From an uncultured Tenacibaculum sp. (GTDB lineage: Bacteria > Bacteroidota > Bacteroidia > Flavobacteriales > Flavobacteriaceae): a stretch of 64,000 bases of DNA. Location of the stretch: the NCBI RefSeq assembly GCF_947499065.1, contig NZ_CANMMT010000002.1:247313-311312 (forward strand), read 5' to 3'. The first letter of the stretch is position 1. Every line of letters starts with the position of its first letter. Positions 53,717 to 63,178 of this stretch are shown here, in pieces. The position numbers were made by a program, and so were the translations under genes. Under the pieces are notes generated by a model. That model did not search any database and had not been told where the DNA came from. It was given only the letters and a program-made list of their open reading frames with translations.

Positions 53717-54727
53717 TTAAGATTTAGCTTTAATAAAATCAGAAATTAAATAACTTATAAATTTACCTACTTGTCCTGCGGCTATTTCATTATTCATTAC
53801 AGCTGGAGCTCCTTCACAAATATGTATATAAGAAGCATTCGGGTTTTTACCAAAAAAATGTACAAACTGTCTAGCTTGTAAAGAGGTAAAACCACTAGGA
53901 GTCATAGCACTACTAGGAAAGTTTTGAATACAATCTAAATCTATTTCAATACCAAAAGGTTTATCTTGAATAAAATTTGAAGCACGCTCAAGTTCACTCT
54001 CAAAAGAAAGGCTTTTATAAACTTCTAATTCTTCGTAGGTATTATAATCAATGTTGGATTTGTCTTGCATGTAATCAAAAATATACTGAGGCGTATAATT
54101 TTCATGCAAACCAAACATAAAATATTTATCTAGATAATTATGTTCTATAGCATAAGAAAATCCATTACCACTATGACGTTCTTCTAATTGACGTAAATCG
54201 GTATGTGCATCTAAATTGACAACGTTAATAGCTTGTTGTTTGGCTTCAGAAAAACCTTTTAAATTTCCGTAGGAATTGTTATGTCCACCACCAATAATAA
54301 TAGGAATTTTATCAGCTTCAATAATCAATTTAATAACTTCTGAAAGCTTTTGATCAATAGTTTTTACAAGTAAATCACCTTTATTTCGATTGCTTTTATC
54401 AAAATGAGAAACATCTTCTAAATAGTCTAAGTATCCTAATACAAAAATATTTCCTCCGTTGATAAATTGATTTTCTTGCGTACTTAAGAATGCTTTTAAA
54501 GCAGGAGTAAAAGCTGTGTGAGCACCACCATTTCCATAATTCATTTTTACACCAATATCTTCAGGTACTCCAAGAATTACAAATTTAGCAGATGAATTAT
54601 TTAGTTCTTCAATAATGCTAATGCTAGAATTATCAGATATGGTTTGTATTAACTCACCAATTTTAGTTTCTCCTTTTCTAAGACTAACAAAATTTTTGAT
54701 GTCGTGTTCTGAAAATGTACGTAACAT
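53717..54727 (-). CDS. hutG: Formimidoylglutamase (arginase/agmatinase fold)
   Basis: The 336-residue protein has the manganese-binding motifs of the ureohydrolase family: GGGHNNSYGNLKGF, VNLDAHTDLRQLEERHSGNG and the later EIDLDCIQNFPSS. Lying 2 nt downstream of imidazolonepropionase, it is best read as the formiminoglutamate hydrolase of histidine degradation, giving glutamate and formamide. The family alone would also allow arginase-like activities, so context decides the call. Confidence 0.88.
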   Translation of the reverse strand: MLRTFSEHDIKNFVSLRKGETKIGELIQTISDNSSISIIEELNNSSAKFVILGVPEDIGVKMNYGNGGAHTAFTPALKAFLSTQENQFINGGNIFVLGYLDYLEDVSHFDKSNRNKGDLLVKTIDQKLSEVIKLIIEADKIPIIIGGGHNNSYGNLKGFSEAKQQAINVVNLDAHTDLRQLEERHSGNGFSYAIEHNYLDKYFMFGLHENYTPQYIFDYMQDKSNIDYNTYEELEVYKSLSFESELERASNFIQDKPFGIEIDLDCIQNFPSSAMTPSGFTSLQARQFVHFFGKNPNASYIHICEGAPAVMNNEIAAGQVGKFISYLISDFIKAKS

Positions 54728-54729
54728 AA

Positions 54730-55962
54730 TTAAATAGCTTTTCCATTAATAAAAACGGAATCAATTAATATTGATCCAAAATTATAAGGAATAGCCCCAT
54801 AACTTAAAATTTCTTTTGTAATAATAAAGTTTGCTTTTTTTCCTTTAGTAATACTCCCAACTTCATCAGAAAGGTTCATGGCATAAGCACCATTAATGGT
54901 TGCGGCGTTAATAGCTTCTTCCGGAGTCATCTTCATCTTAATACATGCAGTAGCTACAACAAAATTCATATTACCAGAAGGAGTAGAACCAGGATTAAAA
55001 TCTGTAGCTAAGGCTAATGGTAAACCAGCGTTTATAATATCGCGAGCAGGTGTATAAGGAATACTTAGAAAATAAGAACAAGAAGGTAAAGCAACAGGCA
55101 TTGTTTCCGAACCTTTTAATGTTTCAATATCATCGACATTCATAACTTCTAAATGATCAACAGATAAAGCATCGTGTTTAACACTTACCTGAACTCCACC
55201 TATAGTAGTAAATTGATTTACATGTACTTTTGGAGTTAAACCATATTGTTTTCCAGCTGATAAAACTCTGTCAGTATCTTCAACAGAGAAATAACCAGTT
55301 TCACAAAAAGCATCTATAAATTCAGCTAAATTTTCCGATGCTATTTTAGGAAGCATTTCATTAATAATTAAATTAATGTATCCTTCTTTATTGTTTTTAT
55401 ATTCAGAAGGAAAAGCATGAGCACCTAAGAATGTTGCTTTGATAGGTAAGTTATAATTCTCTCTTAATTTTTTTATAACACGTAACATTTTTAGTTCAGC
55501 ATCAACAGTTAAACCATATCCAGATTTAATTTCAACTGCACCTGTACCTTGTTTCATAACTTCTTCTAAGCGAACAGAAGATTGATTATATAGTTCTTCT
55601 TCAGAAGTTTCTTGCAGCTTTTTTGCTGAATTTAAAATACCTCCACCGTTATTAGCTATCTCTTCATAAGATAAACCATTAATACGATCAACAAACTCTT
55701 GTTCTCTGTTTCCTGCATATACAATGTGTGTATGAGAATCGCACCAAGTAGGAAGTATCATTTTACCAGTACAATCAACAGTTTCATCAGCAGAAATAGA
55801 TAATTCATTCATAGGGCCAAAGTCAACAATTCTATCATCTTTTAAAAGTAAAAAAGCATTTTTTATAGTGGGTAAATCTTTCATTTCATTACCACTTACT
55901 TTTTTTATAGAGTGATCTCTCACTTGAATTAATTCCTTGATATTTATCAATAATGTTGTCAT
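54730..55962 (-). CDS. hutI: Imidazolonepropionase
   Basis: HutI hydrolyses 4-imidazolone-5-propionate to formiminoglutamate in histidine degradation. The 410-residue amidohydrolase shows the metal motif DSHTHIVYAGNREQEF, EIKSGYGLTVDAELKML, AHAFPSEYKNN and the aspartate in LATDFNPGSTPSGNM. It heads a two-gene unit with hutG. hutU and hutH are not in the window. Confidence 0.96.
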   Translation of the reverse strand: MTTLLINIKELIQVRDHSIKKVSGNEMKDLPTIKNAFLLLKDDRIVDFGPMNELSISADETVDCTGKMILPTWCDSHTHIVYAGNREQEFVDRINGLSYEEIANNGGGILNSAKKLQETSEEELYNQSSVRLEEVMKQGTGAVEIKSGYGLTVDAELKMLRVIKKLRENYNLPIKATFLGAHAFPSEYKNNKEGYINLIINEMLPKIASENLAEFIDAFCETGYFSVEDTDRVLSAGKQYGLTPKVHVNQFTTIGGVQVSVKHDALSVDHLEVMNVDDIETLKGSETMPVALPSCSYFLSIPYTPARDIINAGLPLALATDFNPGSTPSGNMNFVVATACIKMKMTPEEAINAATINGAYAMNLSDEVGSITKGKKANFIITKEILSYGAIPYNFGSILIDSVFINGKAI

Positions 55963-55972
55963 ATGTTGTTCT

Positions 55973-55995
55973 TAAATTTGGCTAAAACAAATTTA
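55973..55995. promoter_or_regulatory. Overlapping divergent promoters of hutI and the DUF3995 gene
   Basis: TAAATTTG at 55973-55980 points right towards the gene at 56013. The minus-strand TAAATTTG at 55988-55995 points left towards hutI. The two -7 boxes are 7 nt apart, so RNA polymerase can probably occupy only one at a time. Confidence 0.5.
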
Positions 55996-56012
55996 CACTA
56001 AAACGATTAATT

Positions 56013-56438
56013 ATGGTTTATTTTTTAGGATTGATTAGCTTTTTAATACTCACATTTATTTCACTAATTCATTTGTATTGGTTTGCAGGAGGAAAATGGG
56101 GATTTAGTCAAGTAATACCAACAAAATTAAATGGGGAGGTAGTATTAAAACCAAAATGGATTGATAGCTTATTTGTAGGTGTTCTTTTATTAGTTACAGC
56201 AATACTCTTTGCTATTAAAGCAAATATTTTTCAAATAGAAATGATACCTGAATGGTTTTTAAAGTATGGACTATATTTAGTTTCTGGCGTTTTTATACTA
56301 CGTGCTATAGGAGAGTTTAAGTATGTTGGTTTTTTTAAGAAAGTAACAGAAACAAAATTTGCAAAAAACGATTCTAAATATTTTTCTCCTTTGTGTTTAT
56401 TTTTAGGAGTAATTGGTATCTTGATAGAAGTATATTAG
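56013..56438 (+). CDS. DUF3995 membrane protein
   Basis: The 141-residue protein has four hydrophobic helices, with LIHLYWFAGGKWGFSQVIPT after the first and YLVSGVFILRAIGEFKYVGFF after the third, matching DUF3995. It is a small inner-membrane protein of unknown function. It is divergent from hutI and ends at a bidirectional terminator. Confidence 0.85.
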   Translation: MVYFLGLISFLILTFISLIHLYWFAGGKWGFSQVIPTKLNGEVVLKPKWIDSLFVGVLLLVTAILFAIKANIFQIEMIPEWFLKYGLYLVSGVFILRAIGEFKYVGFFKKVTETKFAKNDSKYFSPLCLFLGVIGILIEVY

Positions 56439-56442
56439 ATAT

Positions 56443-56478
56443 AAAAAAAAGCGCAAAATATTAGTTTTGCGCTTTTTT
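56443..56478. terminator. Bidirectional terminator
   Basis: A 14-bp stem (AAAAAAGCGCAAAA and complement) with a 6-nt loop and T run, between the converging DUF3995 and DUF937 genes. Confidence 0.9.
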
Positions 56479-56497
56479 GTTATTATAAGGAATAAGA

Positions 56498-57145
56498 TTA
56501 TTTTTTTCCGAAAATACCACCTAATAGTCCACCAAGTAAACCACCAGATTTTTGTTGACTACTACCACCACCTAAAACCATTCCAGCAACATCATCTACA
56601 ATACTTCCATCTCCATCTGCATCTAAAATTTGTTCTAAAAAGCTTTGTTCTTTTTGAGCAGAACTTCCGCCAAGTAATCCACCTAATAAACCACCAAGGT
56701 CACTAGAGTTACTTACATTGTTTTGTCTAGATTGTTTTCCTAAAACTCCCATTAAGATTGGAGCAGCTGTTTTTAAAATATCACCAACAGCGCCAGCATC
56801 CATTCCAGATTTTTGTCCAATAACTTGTTCAACACCTTGTTGCTTATTTCCTAATACGTGTCCTAAAATTTTACTACCGTCTTGTAAAACGTCAGCGTTA
56901 ACTCCTCCTTTAAATAAATCACCTAAATTATCTAAAATACCACCATCGTGTTTATTTAAAGCTCCCATTAATCCTTCTGCCCCTTGTGAAGAAGCTGAAT
57001 TACGTTGCATTGCTTTCATTAATACAGGTAAAGCCATTGTTAATACGCTACTAGTTTTGTTAGTGTCTTGACCTGTTGAGCCTGCTACACCAGATATAAT
57101 TGTTTTTCCTAAGTCGCTGTTTAATAAATCTAAAATTCCTGCCAT
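56498..57145 (-). CDS. DUF937 protein
   Basis: The 215-residue protein matches DUF937: MAGILDLLNSDLGKTIISGV, ALPVLMKAMQRN, GILDNLGDLFKG, HVLGNKQQGVEQVI and PILMGVLGK. Two glycine/leucine-rich stretches (SDLGGLLGGLLGG, SGGLLGGLLGGIFGKK) flank a DADGDGSIVDD loop that resembles an EF-hand or dockerin calcium site. No signal peptide is seen. Function unknown; the glycine-rich repeats may mediate self-association. Confidence 0.85.
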   Translation of the reverse strand: MAGILDLLNSDLGKTIISGVAGSTGQDTNKTSSVLTMALPVLMKAMQRNSASSQGAEGLMGALNKHDGGILDNLGDLFKGGVNADVLQDGSKILGHVLGNKQQGVEQVIGQKSGMDAGAVGDILKTAAPILMGVLGKQSRQNNVSNSSDLGGLLGGLLGGSSAQKEQSFLEQILDADGDGSIVDDVAGMVLGGGSSQQKSGGLLGGLLGGIFGKK

Positions 57146-57308
57146 TTTTTATTATAATAAGATTAGTAAATAGTTTTCAATAATTGAGACACAAGTTACA
57201 AATTAAAAGTCACATGTTTTTCTTATTATTTTTTATGAAATTTTTAAAAAAAAAAGAAAAAAAAGTAGGGACAACTATGATTCATTGGTTTTAGAATAGC
57301 AAAATTAA

Positions 57309-57318
57309 CCCCCCCCCC
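57309..57318 (+). repeat. C10 homopolymer before the metalloprotease start
   Basis: Ten consecutive C lie 15 nt before the ATG at 57334, which is rare in DNA this AT-rich. The tract sits where a change in length could alter promoter spacing or leader structure. The 57146-57333 intergenic region is otherwise AT-rich, with A runs around 57248-57264. Confidence 0.8.
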
Positions 57319-57333
57319 TTTAATAAGTTTGAT

Positions 57334-60300
57334 ATGAACATAAAATTACTTCCCTTTTTTCTGTTGTTTTTAACAACAGTCACTTACTCACAAAATAAAA
57401 TATTTTGGAATAAAATAGATGTAGTAAAAAGAGCATCTGAGAATAATGAAGAATCTTTTTACCGTTTAAACATAGAAGGATTTAAAAAACAATTAAAAGA
57501 AACTTTAAGCAAGAATAAAAGAAAAAATAATGTAATAATCAGTTTTCCTAATGTTACAGGAGATATTCTTTATTATAAAATAAATGAATACAATATAATG
57601 CATCCAAAATTGGCAGCAAAATACCCTAAAATAAAATCTTACAAAGGAATTAATATAAAGAATCCATTAGATAAGATTTATTTTAGTATTTCACCTAAAG
57701 GATTGCAAAGTATGACTTTACTAGATGGAGCTAAAGATATATTTATAGTACCAGTAAAAAAGAAAAAAAATGTTTATAGAGTTTATCATAGAAAAGGAAA
57801 TAAAGAAAGTTTTGAATGTAAAACGATAGATGAACTAAATAAAAAAAGAGAAAAGAATGAAACTCATGGAAGAAATGCAAATGATGGTATTTTAAGAACA
57901 TACAGAGCGGCTGTATCTGTAACGGGAGAATATACAGATTATCATGGAGGGACACGGGCATTGGCTATGGCAGCGATAAATGCTACTATGACTAGAGTTA
58001 ATGCAGTTTTTGAAAAAGATTTTAATGTAAGAATGCAGCTTATAGCTAATAATGATCGACTAATTTATTTAGATAGAAATACTGATCCGTACGCATGGGA
58101 TTATAATTCTGATTTACAAGATACACTAACAGCAGAAATAGGAGAGAATAATTATGATATAGGACATTTACTAACAGCTGGAGGTAATAATGGAAATGCT
58201 GGCTGTATTGGCTGTGTTTGTGAAGATGGAAGAAAAGGAAGTGGTTATTCATCACACAATAACCCTGAAGGTGATAATTTTGATATAGATTATGTAAGTC
58301 ATGAAATAGGTCATCAGTTTGGAGCTAATCATACATGGTCACATAGAGGCTCAGAAGGAAGAGGAGTGCATATGGAACCAGGAACTGGTTCTACCATAAT
58401 GGGGTATGCAGGTATTGGAGGAAATGCTAATGTACAATTACATAGTGATCCGTATTTTCATGCAGCATCGATAAGACAAGTAACTAATGTAGTAAAAGGA
58501 ACAATGTGCCAAGTAGATGTTAATACAGGTAATAATATTCCTGTAGTAAATGCAGGAGGTAATTATACAGTTCCAAAAGGAACTCCTTTTGTATTAACAG
58601 GAGAAGCAAATGACGCTGATGTTGGAGATATGTTAACCTATTGTTGGGAACAAATAGATGATAATAGAGGAGGAAGTACATATCCTTCTCCAACTAGGAC
58701 TAGAGGAGTAGCATTTAGATCGTATGAACCTACTATAGAAAATAAAAGATACTTTCCAAACCTTTCTACTATTAAGGAAGGAAAAATATCTTGGAAATGG
58801 GAAGCTTTAGCAAATGTTTCAAGATCATATAATTTTAGGTTAACTGTTAGAGACAATAGAGGTACCAATAATAGCGATGATACAGAAATTAGAGTGAATG
58901 AAGCAGCAGGGCCGTTTGTAGTCAATTATCCAAATAGTGAAAATATTACGTGGAATGTAGGTTCTTTTGAAATTATAGAATGGGATGTTGCAGGAACAGA
59001 TGGTAATGGAATAAATGAGGCTAATGTAGATATATTACTTTCAACAGACGGAGGAAATACATATCCTATAGAGTTAGCAACTGGAGTAGCAAATGATGGT
59101 AGAGCAAGAATCATTGTTCCAGATATGATAGGAAATAATAATAGAGTAATGATAAAAGCAGCGAATAATGTGTTTTTTGATATCTCAAATAAAGATTTTT
59201 CTATAGAGCCAGCAGTTGTTTGTGTTGCATCCAAACCTACAAATTTTAATGTGTCTAATATTCAAGGAACATCTGCTATAATTAATTGGGACGAAATAGG
59301 AGGTGCAATATTTAGAGTTAGATATAGATCAGTAGCTACAGGCGATTCTTTTATTAAAACAATAACATCTAACACTACGAATTTAACTGATTTAGTACCC
59401 AATACAGAATATGAAATAAGGGTTAAAACTAGATGCACAGGGGCTGTGGGTAATGTAGATTCTGACTTTACAGATGTAATAAGATTTAGAACTACTCATA
59501 ATTATTGTGCATTAGAGAGTGAGAGTGAAAGAGGAGGATTTATTTCGAAATTAGAGTTAGGAACTATTTCGAATTCATCAGGAAGTAGTATTTACACAAA
59601 TTACAACCATATTTCAACTAATTTAAGGAAAGGAGTAGAACAAGAACTTAAAATTACACCTAATAAAAGATCCTTTTTTGCTAGATATAGATATATAGTT
59701 TGGATAGATTATAATAGGGATGGTGATTTTAATGATCCTAATGAAAGAGTTATTAGAACAGACAGAATTAGAGATAACAGTATTACAGAAAAATTCACGA
59801 TTCCTAATACTGTAGCAGACGGATATGCAAAAATGCGAGTGGCTATGGTAGAAGGAAATACAGGACCTTGTGGAACTTTTTTTGCAGGAGAAGTAGAAGA
59901 TTATGCAATAAATATTACAAGTATAGTTGATAACGAAATTCCTATAATTACTTTATTAGGTAATGCATTGGTTGAAGTTGAGTCTGGAAGCGTTTATAAT
60001 GATTCAGGAGCAACAGCAATAGATAATATAGACGGGAATTTAACAGGGGCAATTATAACAGCAAATAATGTTAATACATCAGTTTTAGGAGATTACCAAG
60101 TAAGGTATAATGTAGTTGATAGTTCAGGGAATAATGCTATAGAAGTCATTAGAACAGTTAGGGTTATTGATACACAAATTCCAGTAATTATCTTGAATAA
60201 TAATGTATTGGTTGAAGTTGAAGCAGGGAGTATTTATAATGATTTAGGGGCAACAGCAATAGATAATATAGATGGAAATTTAACAGGAGCAATTGTAACA

Positions 60301-61599
60301 GCAAATAATGTTAATACATCAGTTTTAGGAGATTACCAAGTAAGGTATAATGTAGTTGATAGTTCAGGGAATAATGCTATAGAAGTCATTAGAACAGTTA
60401 GAGTTATTGATACACAAATTCCAGTAATTACCTTAAATAATAATGTATTGGTTGAAGTTGAAGCAGGAAGTGTTTATAATGATTCAGGAGCAACAGCAAT
60501 AGATAATATAGATGGAAATTTAACAGGGGCAATTATAACAGCAAATAATGTTAATACATCAGTTTTAGGAGATTATCAAGTAAGGTATAATGTAGTCGAT
60601 AGTTCAGGGAACAATGCTATAGAAGTCATTAGAACAGTTAGAGTTGTTGATACACAGATTCCAGTAATTACCTTGAATAATAATGTATTGGTTGAAGTTG
60701 AAGCAGGAAGTGTTTATAATGATTCAGGAGCAACAGCAATAGATAATATAGATGGAAGTTTAACAGGAGTAATTGTAACAGTAAATAATGTTGATACATC
60801 AGTTTTAGGAGATTATCAAGTAAGGTATAATGTAGTTGATAGTTCAGGGAATAATGCTATAGAAGTCATTAGAACAGTTAGAGTTGTTGATACACAGATT
60901 CCAGTAATTACCTTGAATAATAATGTATTGGTTGAAGTTGAAGCAGGAAGTGTTTATAATGATTTAGGGGCAACAGCAACAGATAATATAGATGGAAACT
61001 TAACAGGGGCAATTATAACAGTAAATAATGTTGATACATCAGTTTTAGGAGATTACCAAGTAAGGTATAATGTAGTTGATAGTTCAGGGAATAACGCTAT
61101 TGAAGTTATTAGAACAGTTAGAGTTGTTGATACACAAAATCCAGTAATAATCTTAACAGGTAATGAAATAGAAGAGATTGATTTCGGGGGTAGTTTTAAT
61201 GATTCAGGAGCAACAGCAATAGATAATTTAGATGGAGATATTACGAAACAAATTATAATTTCAGGAAATGTTGATACAAATATTATAGGAGTACATATAA
61301 TAAAATATAACGTAACAGATTCATCTGGTAATAAAGCTATAGAGGTTAGAAGAGAGGTGAGAGTTAAATCAAAAAAAATTATCGTATATCCTAATCCAGT
61401 AGAGACTAATTTTATTAAAATCGTTTTTCCAGAAAAAGAGTCAAGTTATTTCATAAGCGATTTTTCAGGTAGAAAATTATTAGAAGGAAAAATGAAAGAT
61501 GGAGGAGAGATAAATATAGAGAGTTTAAGTTCAGGTGTTTATCATATAAGTTTAATCTTGAATAATAAAGTAAAGACTGTAAAGTTTTTGAAAAAATGA
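57334..61599 (+). CDS. Secreted zinc metalloprotease with repeat domains and T9SS sorting domain
   Basis: The 1421-residue protein has a signal peptide (LLPFFLLFLTTVTYSQ), a propeptide-like region, and a reprolysin-like catalytic domain with the zinc motif HEIGHQFGANH (323-333) and a following GYAG Met-turn-like segment. Next come a PKD/cadherin-like region (about 400-525), a further beta domain, a fibronectin type III domain (about 625-715), a GEVED domain ending in GEVEDYAINI, six 80-residue DUF5011-type repeats (about 870-1349), and a C-terminal T9SS type A sorting domain starting IVYPNPVETNF. It is therefore probably exported by the type IX system and attached to or released from the surface. 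Substrate unknown. Confidence 0.94.
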   Translation: MNIKLLPFFLLFLTTVTYSQNKIFWNKIDVVKRASENNEESFYRLNIEGFKKQLKETLSKNKRKNNVIISFPNVTGDILYYKINEYNIMHPKLAAKYPKIKSYKGINIKNPLDKIYFSISPKGLQSMTLLDGAKDIFIVPVKKKKNVYRVYHRKGNKESFECKTIDELNKKREKNETHGRNANDGILRTYRAAVSVTGEYTDYHGGTRALAMAAINATMTRVNAVFEKDFNVRMQLIANNDRLIYLDRNTDPYAWDYNSDLQDTLTAEIGENNYDIGHLLTAGGNNGNAGCIGCVCEDGRKGSGYSSHNNPEGDNFDIDYVSHEIGHQFGANHTWSHRGSEGRGVHMEPGTGSTIMGYAGIGGNANVQLHSDPYFHAASIRQVTNVVKGTMCQVDVNTGNNIPVVNAGGNYTVPKGTPFVLTGEANDADVGDMLTYCWEQIDDNRGGSTYPSPTRTRGVAFRSYEPTIENKRYFPNLSTIKEGKISWKWEALANVSRSYNFRLTVRDNRGTNNSDDTEIRVNEAAGPFVVNYPNSENITWNVGSFEIIEWDVAGTDGNGINEANVDILLSTDGGNTYPIELATGVANDGRARIIVPDMIGNNNRVMIKAANNVFFDISNKDFSIEPAVVCVASKPTNFNVSNIQGTSAIINWDEIGGAIFRVRYRSVATGDSFIKTITSNTTNLTDLVPNTEYEIRVKTRCTGAVGNVDSDFTDVIRFRTTHNYCALESESERGGFISKLELGTISNSSGSSIYTNYNHISTNLRKGVEQELKITPNKRSFFARYRYIVWIDYNRDGDFNDPNERVIRTDRIRDNSITEKFTIPNTVADGYAKMRVAMVEGNTGPCGTFFAGEVEDYAINITSIVDNEIPIITLLGNALVEVESGSVYNDSGATAIDNIDGNLTGAIITANNVNTSVLGDYQVRYNVVDSSGNNAIEVIRTVRVIDTQIPVIILNNNVLVEVEAGSIYNDLGATAIDNIDGNLTGAIVTANNVNTSVLGDYQVRYNVVDSSGNNAIEVIRTVRVIDTQIPVITLNNNVLVEVEAGSVYNDSGATAIDNIDGNLTGAIITANNVNTSVLGDYQVRYNVVDSSGNNAIEVIRTVRVVDTQIPVITLNNNVLVEVEAGSVYNDSGATAIDNIDGSLTGVIVTVNNVDTSVLGDYQVRYNVVDSSGNNAIEVIRTVRVVDTQIPVITLNNNVLVEVEAGSVYNDLGATATDNIDGNLTGAIITVNNVDTSVLGDYQVRYNVVDSSGNNAIEVIRTVRVVDTQNPVIILTGNEIEEIDFGGSFNDSGATAIDNLDGDITKQIIISGNVDTNIIGVHIIKYNVTDSSGNKAIEVRREVRVKSKKIIVYPNPVETNFIKIVFPEKESSYFISDFSGRKLLEGKMKDGGEINIESLSSGVYHISLILNNKVKTVKFLKK
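59941..61380 (+). repeat. Six tandem 240-bp repeats in the metalloprotease gene
   Basis: Units begin at 59941, 60181, 60421, 60661, 60901 and 61141, each exactly 240 bp (80 codons). Units 2 to 5 are nearly identical at DNA level, unit 1 differs mainly in its first 30 bp and unit 6 is clearly diverged. Each encodes an Ig-like DUF5011-type domain with the pattern DYQVRYNVVDSSGN. Confidence 0.95.
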
Positions 61600-61600
61600 T

Positions 61601-61634
61601 AAAAAAATGAGGTGTTTTAAACACCTCATTTTTT
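61601..61634 (+). terminator. Terminator after the metalloprotease gene
   Basis: A palindrome (AAAAAATGAGGTGTTT and its complement) with a T6 tail begins 2 nt after the stop. Confidence 0.9.
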
Positions 61635-61726
61635 GTACTAAAATCTTTATGCTGTTTACTAAAATAGATTTCTATATATTTACTTCCGTTTAATTAGAAT
61701 AACAAAGAAAACAGTTTTAAATATAT

Positions 61727-63052
61727 ATGAGGAATTTAGCGTTACACTGGCAAATTTTAATAGGAATGGTTCTAGGTATCCTTTTTGGATTAGGGATGAC
61801 TTTTGTAGATGGAGGAAGTACATTTGTAGGAGATTGGATAAAACCTTTAGGGACCATATTCGTAAAACTATTAAAGTTAATTGCTGTACCATTAATTATA
61901 GCATCTTTAATTAAAGGAATATCTGATTTAAAGGATATTTCTAAGTTTAAGAACATCGGGCTTCGAACTATTGTAACTTATGTAGGGACTACAGTAATAG
62001 CTATAACTATAGGGTTAATTTTAGTAAATGTTGTGCAACCTGGTAATGGAATTTCAGAAGAAACAATTACTAAACTTACCGAAACCTATGCAAATAGTGG
62101 TGGTGTTCAAGCTAAAATAGCAGAGGCAAGTAAGCAAAAAGCGAGTGGACCTTTACAGTTTTTAGTAGATATGGTGCCAGACAATGCTTTAAAAGCAATG
62201 GGAAATAACAAATCGATGTTACAGGTTATTTTCTTTACTATTTTCTTAGGGATTTCAATGTTATTGGTAGGAGAAAAGAAATCTAAACCATTAAAAAAGT
62301 TTTTTGACTCACTAAATGAGGTGGTATTAAAAATGGTAGATTTAATTATGTTATCTGCACCTTATGCAGTATTTGCTTTATTAGCAAATGTAGTGGTGTC
62401 TTCTAATGATCCAGATTTATTATTAGCCCTATTAAAATATGCTTTAACAGTTATTGGAGGATTATTATTGATGGTGGCTTTCTATATGGTTTTAGTTAGT
62501 GTCTTTACAAAGAAAAACCCATTATGGTTCTTAAAACAAATAAGTCCAGCGCAATTATTAGCGTTTTCAACAAGTTCAAGTGCAGCAACTTTACCAGTAA
62601 CTATGGAACGAGTAGAAGAACATGTAGGGGTAGATAAAGAAGTATCTAGTTTTGTATTACCTGTTGGAGCTACTATTAATATGGATGGAACAAGTTTATA
62701 TCAAGCAGTAGCAGCAGTTTTTATAGCACAAGCATTAAGTTTTGATTTATCCTTTGGAGATCAATTAACTATTATTTTAACAGCATTATTAGCTTCAATA
62801 GGTTCAGCAGCTGTACCAGGAGCTGGAATGGTAATGTTAGTAATCGTATTAGAAGCTGTAGGTTTTCCAGCAGATAAATTAGCAATAGGTTTAGCGTTAA
62901 TTTTTGCGGTTGATAGACCTTTAGATATGTGTAGAACAGTTATCAATGTAACAGGAGACGCAACGGTTGCTTCATTAGTAGCAAAATCAGTTGGGAAGTT
63001 AGGAAAACCAAATCCAAAAAACTGGGATGATAATTATGATGAGGTAAAATAA
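61727..63052 (+). CDS. Dicarboxylate/amino acid:cation symporter (DAACS, GltP-like)
   Basis: The 441-residue protein has about eight membrane helices and the family's hallmark segments: the serine-rich loop FSTSSSAATLPVTMERVEEH, the substrate motif INMDGTSLYQAVAAVFIAQA and DRPLDMCRTVINVTGDA. It would import glutamate, aspartate or C4-dicarboxylates with protons or sodium. Which substrate cannot be decided. It is a single gene with a hairpin downstream. Confidence 0.95.
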   Translation: MRNLALHWQILIGMVLGILFGLGMTFVDGGSTFVGDWIKPLGTIFVKLLKLIAVPLIIASLIKGISDLKDISKFKNIGLRTIVTYVGTTVIAITIGLILVNVVQPGNGISEETITKLTETYANSGGVQAKIAEASKQKASGPLQFLVDMVPDNALKAMGNNKSMLQVIFFTIFLGISMLLVGEKKSKPLKKFFDSLNEVVLKMVDLIMLSAPYAVFALLANVVVSSNDPDLLLALLKYALTVIGGLLLMVAFYMVLVSVFTKKNPLWFLKQISPAQLLAFSTSSSAATLPVTMERVEEHVGVDKEVSSFVLPVGATINMDGTSLYQAVAAVFIAQALSFDLSFGDQLTIILTALLASIGSAAVPGAGMVMLVIVLEAVGFPADKLAIGLALIFAVDRPLDMCRTVINVTGDATVASLVAKSVGKLGKPNPKNWDDNYDEVK

Positions 63053-63088
63053 ATTTTCACCTTATTTATATAAAAAAACATTACTTTT

Positions 63089-63123
63089 ATAAACACCATT
63101 GTAGCTTTTACATTGGTGTTTAT
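63089..63123 (+). terminator. Hairpin after the symporter gene
   Basis: ATAAACACCA (63089-63098) pairs with TGGTGTTTAT (63114-63123). The T tail is weak, so termination efficiency is uncertain. Confidence 0.55.
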
Positions 63124-63178
63124 TTGTCTAATAAGACTAATAAAAACTAACTAAATTAACTTAATACAATTATATTAA

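Noticed and set aside
56718..57071. Cysteine- and proline-rich open frame opposite the DUF937 gene
   Set aside because: It is the antisense of a glycine/leucine-rich coding sequence, which produces such composition automatically.
57324..57331. TAAGTTTG as the definite promoter of the metalloprotease gene
   Set aside because: It ends only 2 nt before the ATG, which would put the transcript start inside the start codon. I mention it only as a possibility beside the C10 tract.
59941..61380. CRISPR-like array
   Set aside because: The regular 240-bp period is coding, in frame, and explained by tandem protein domains.
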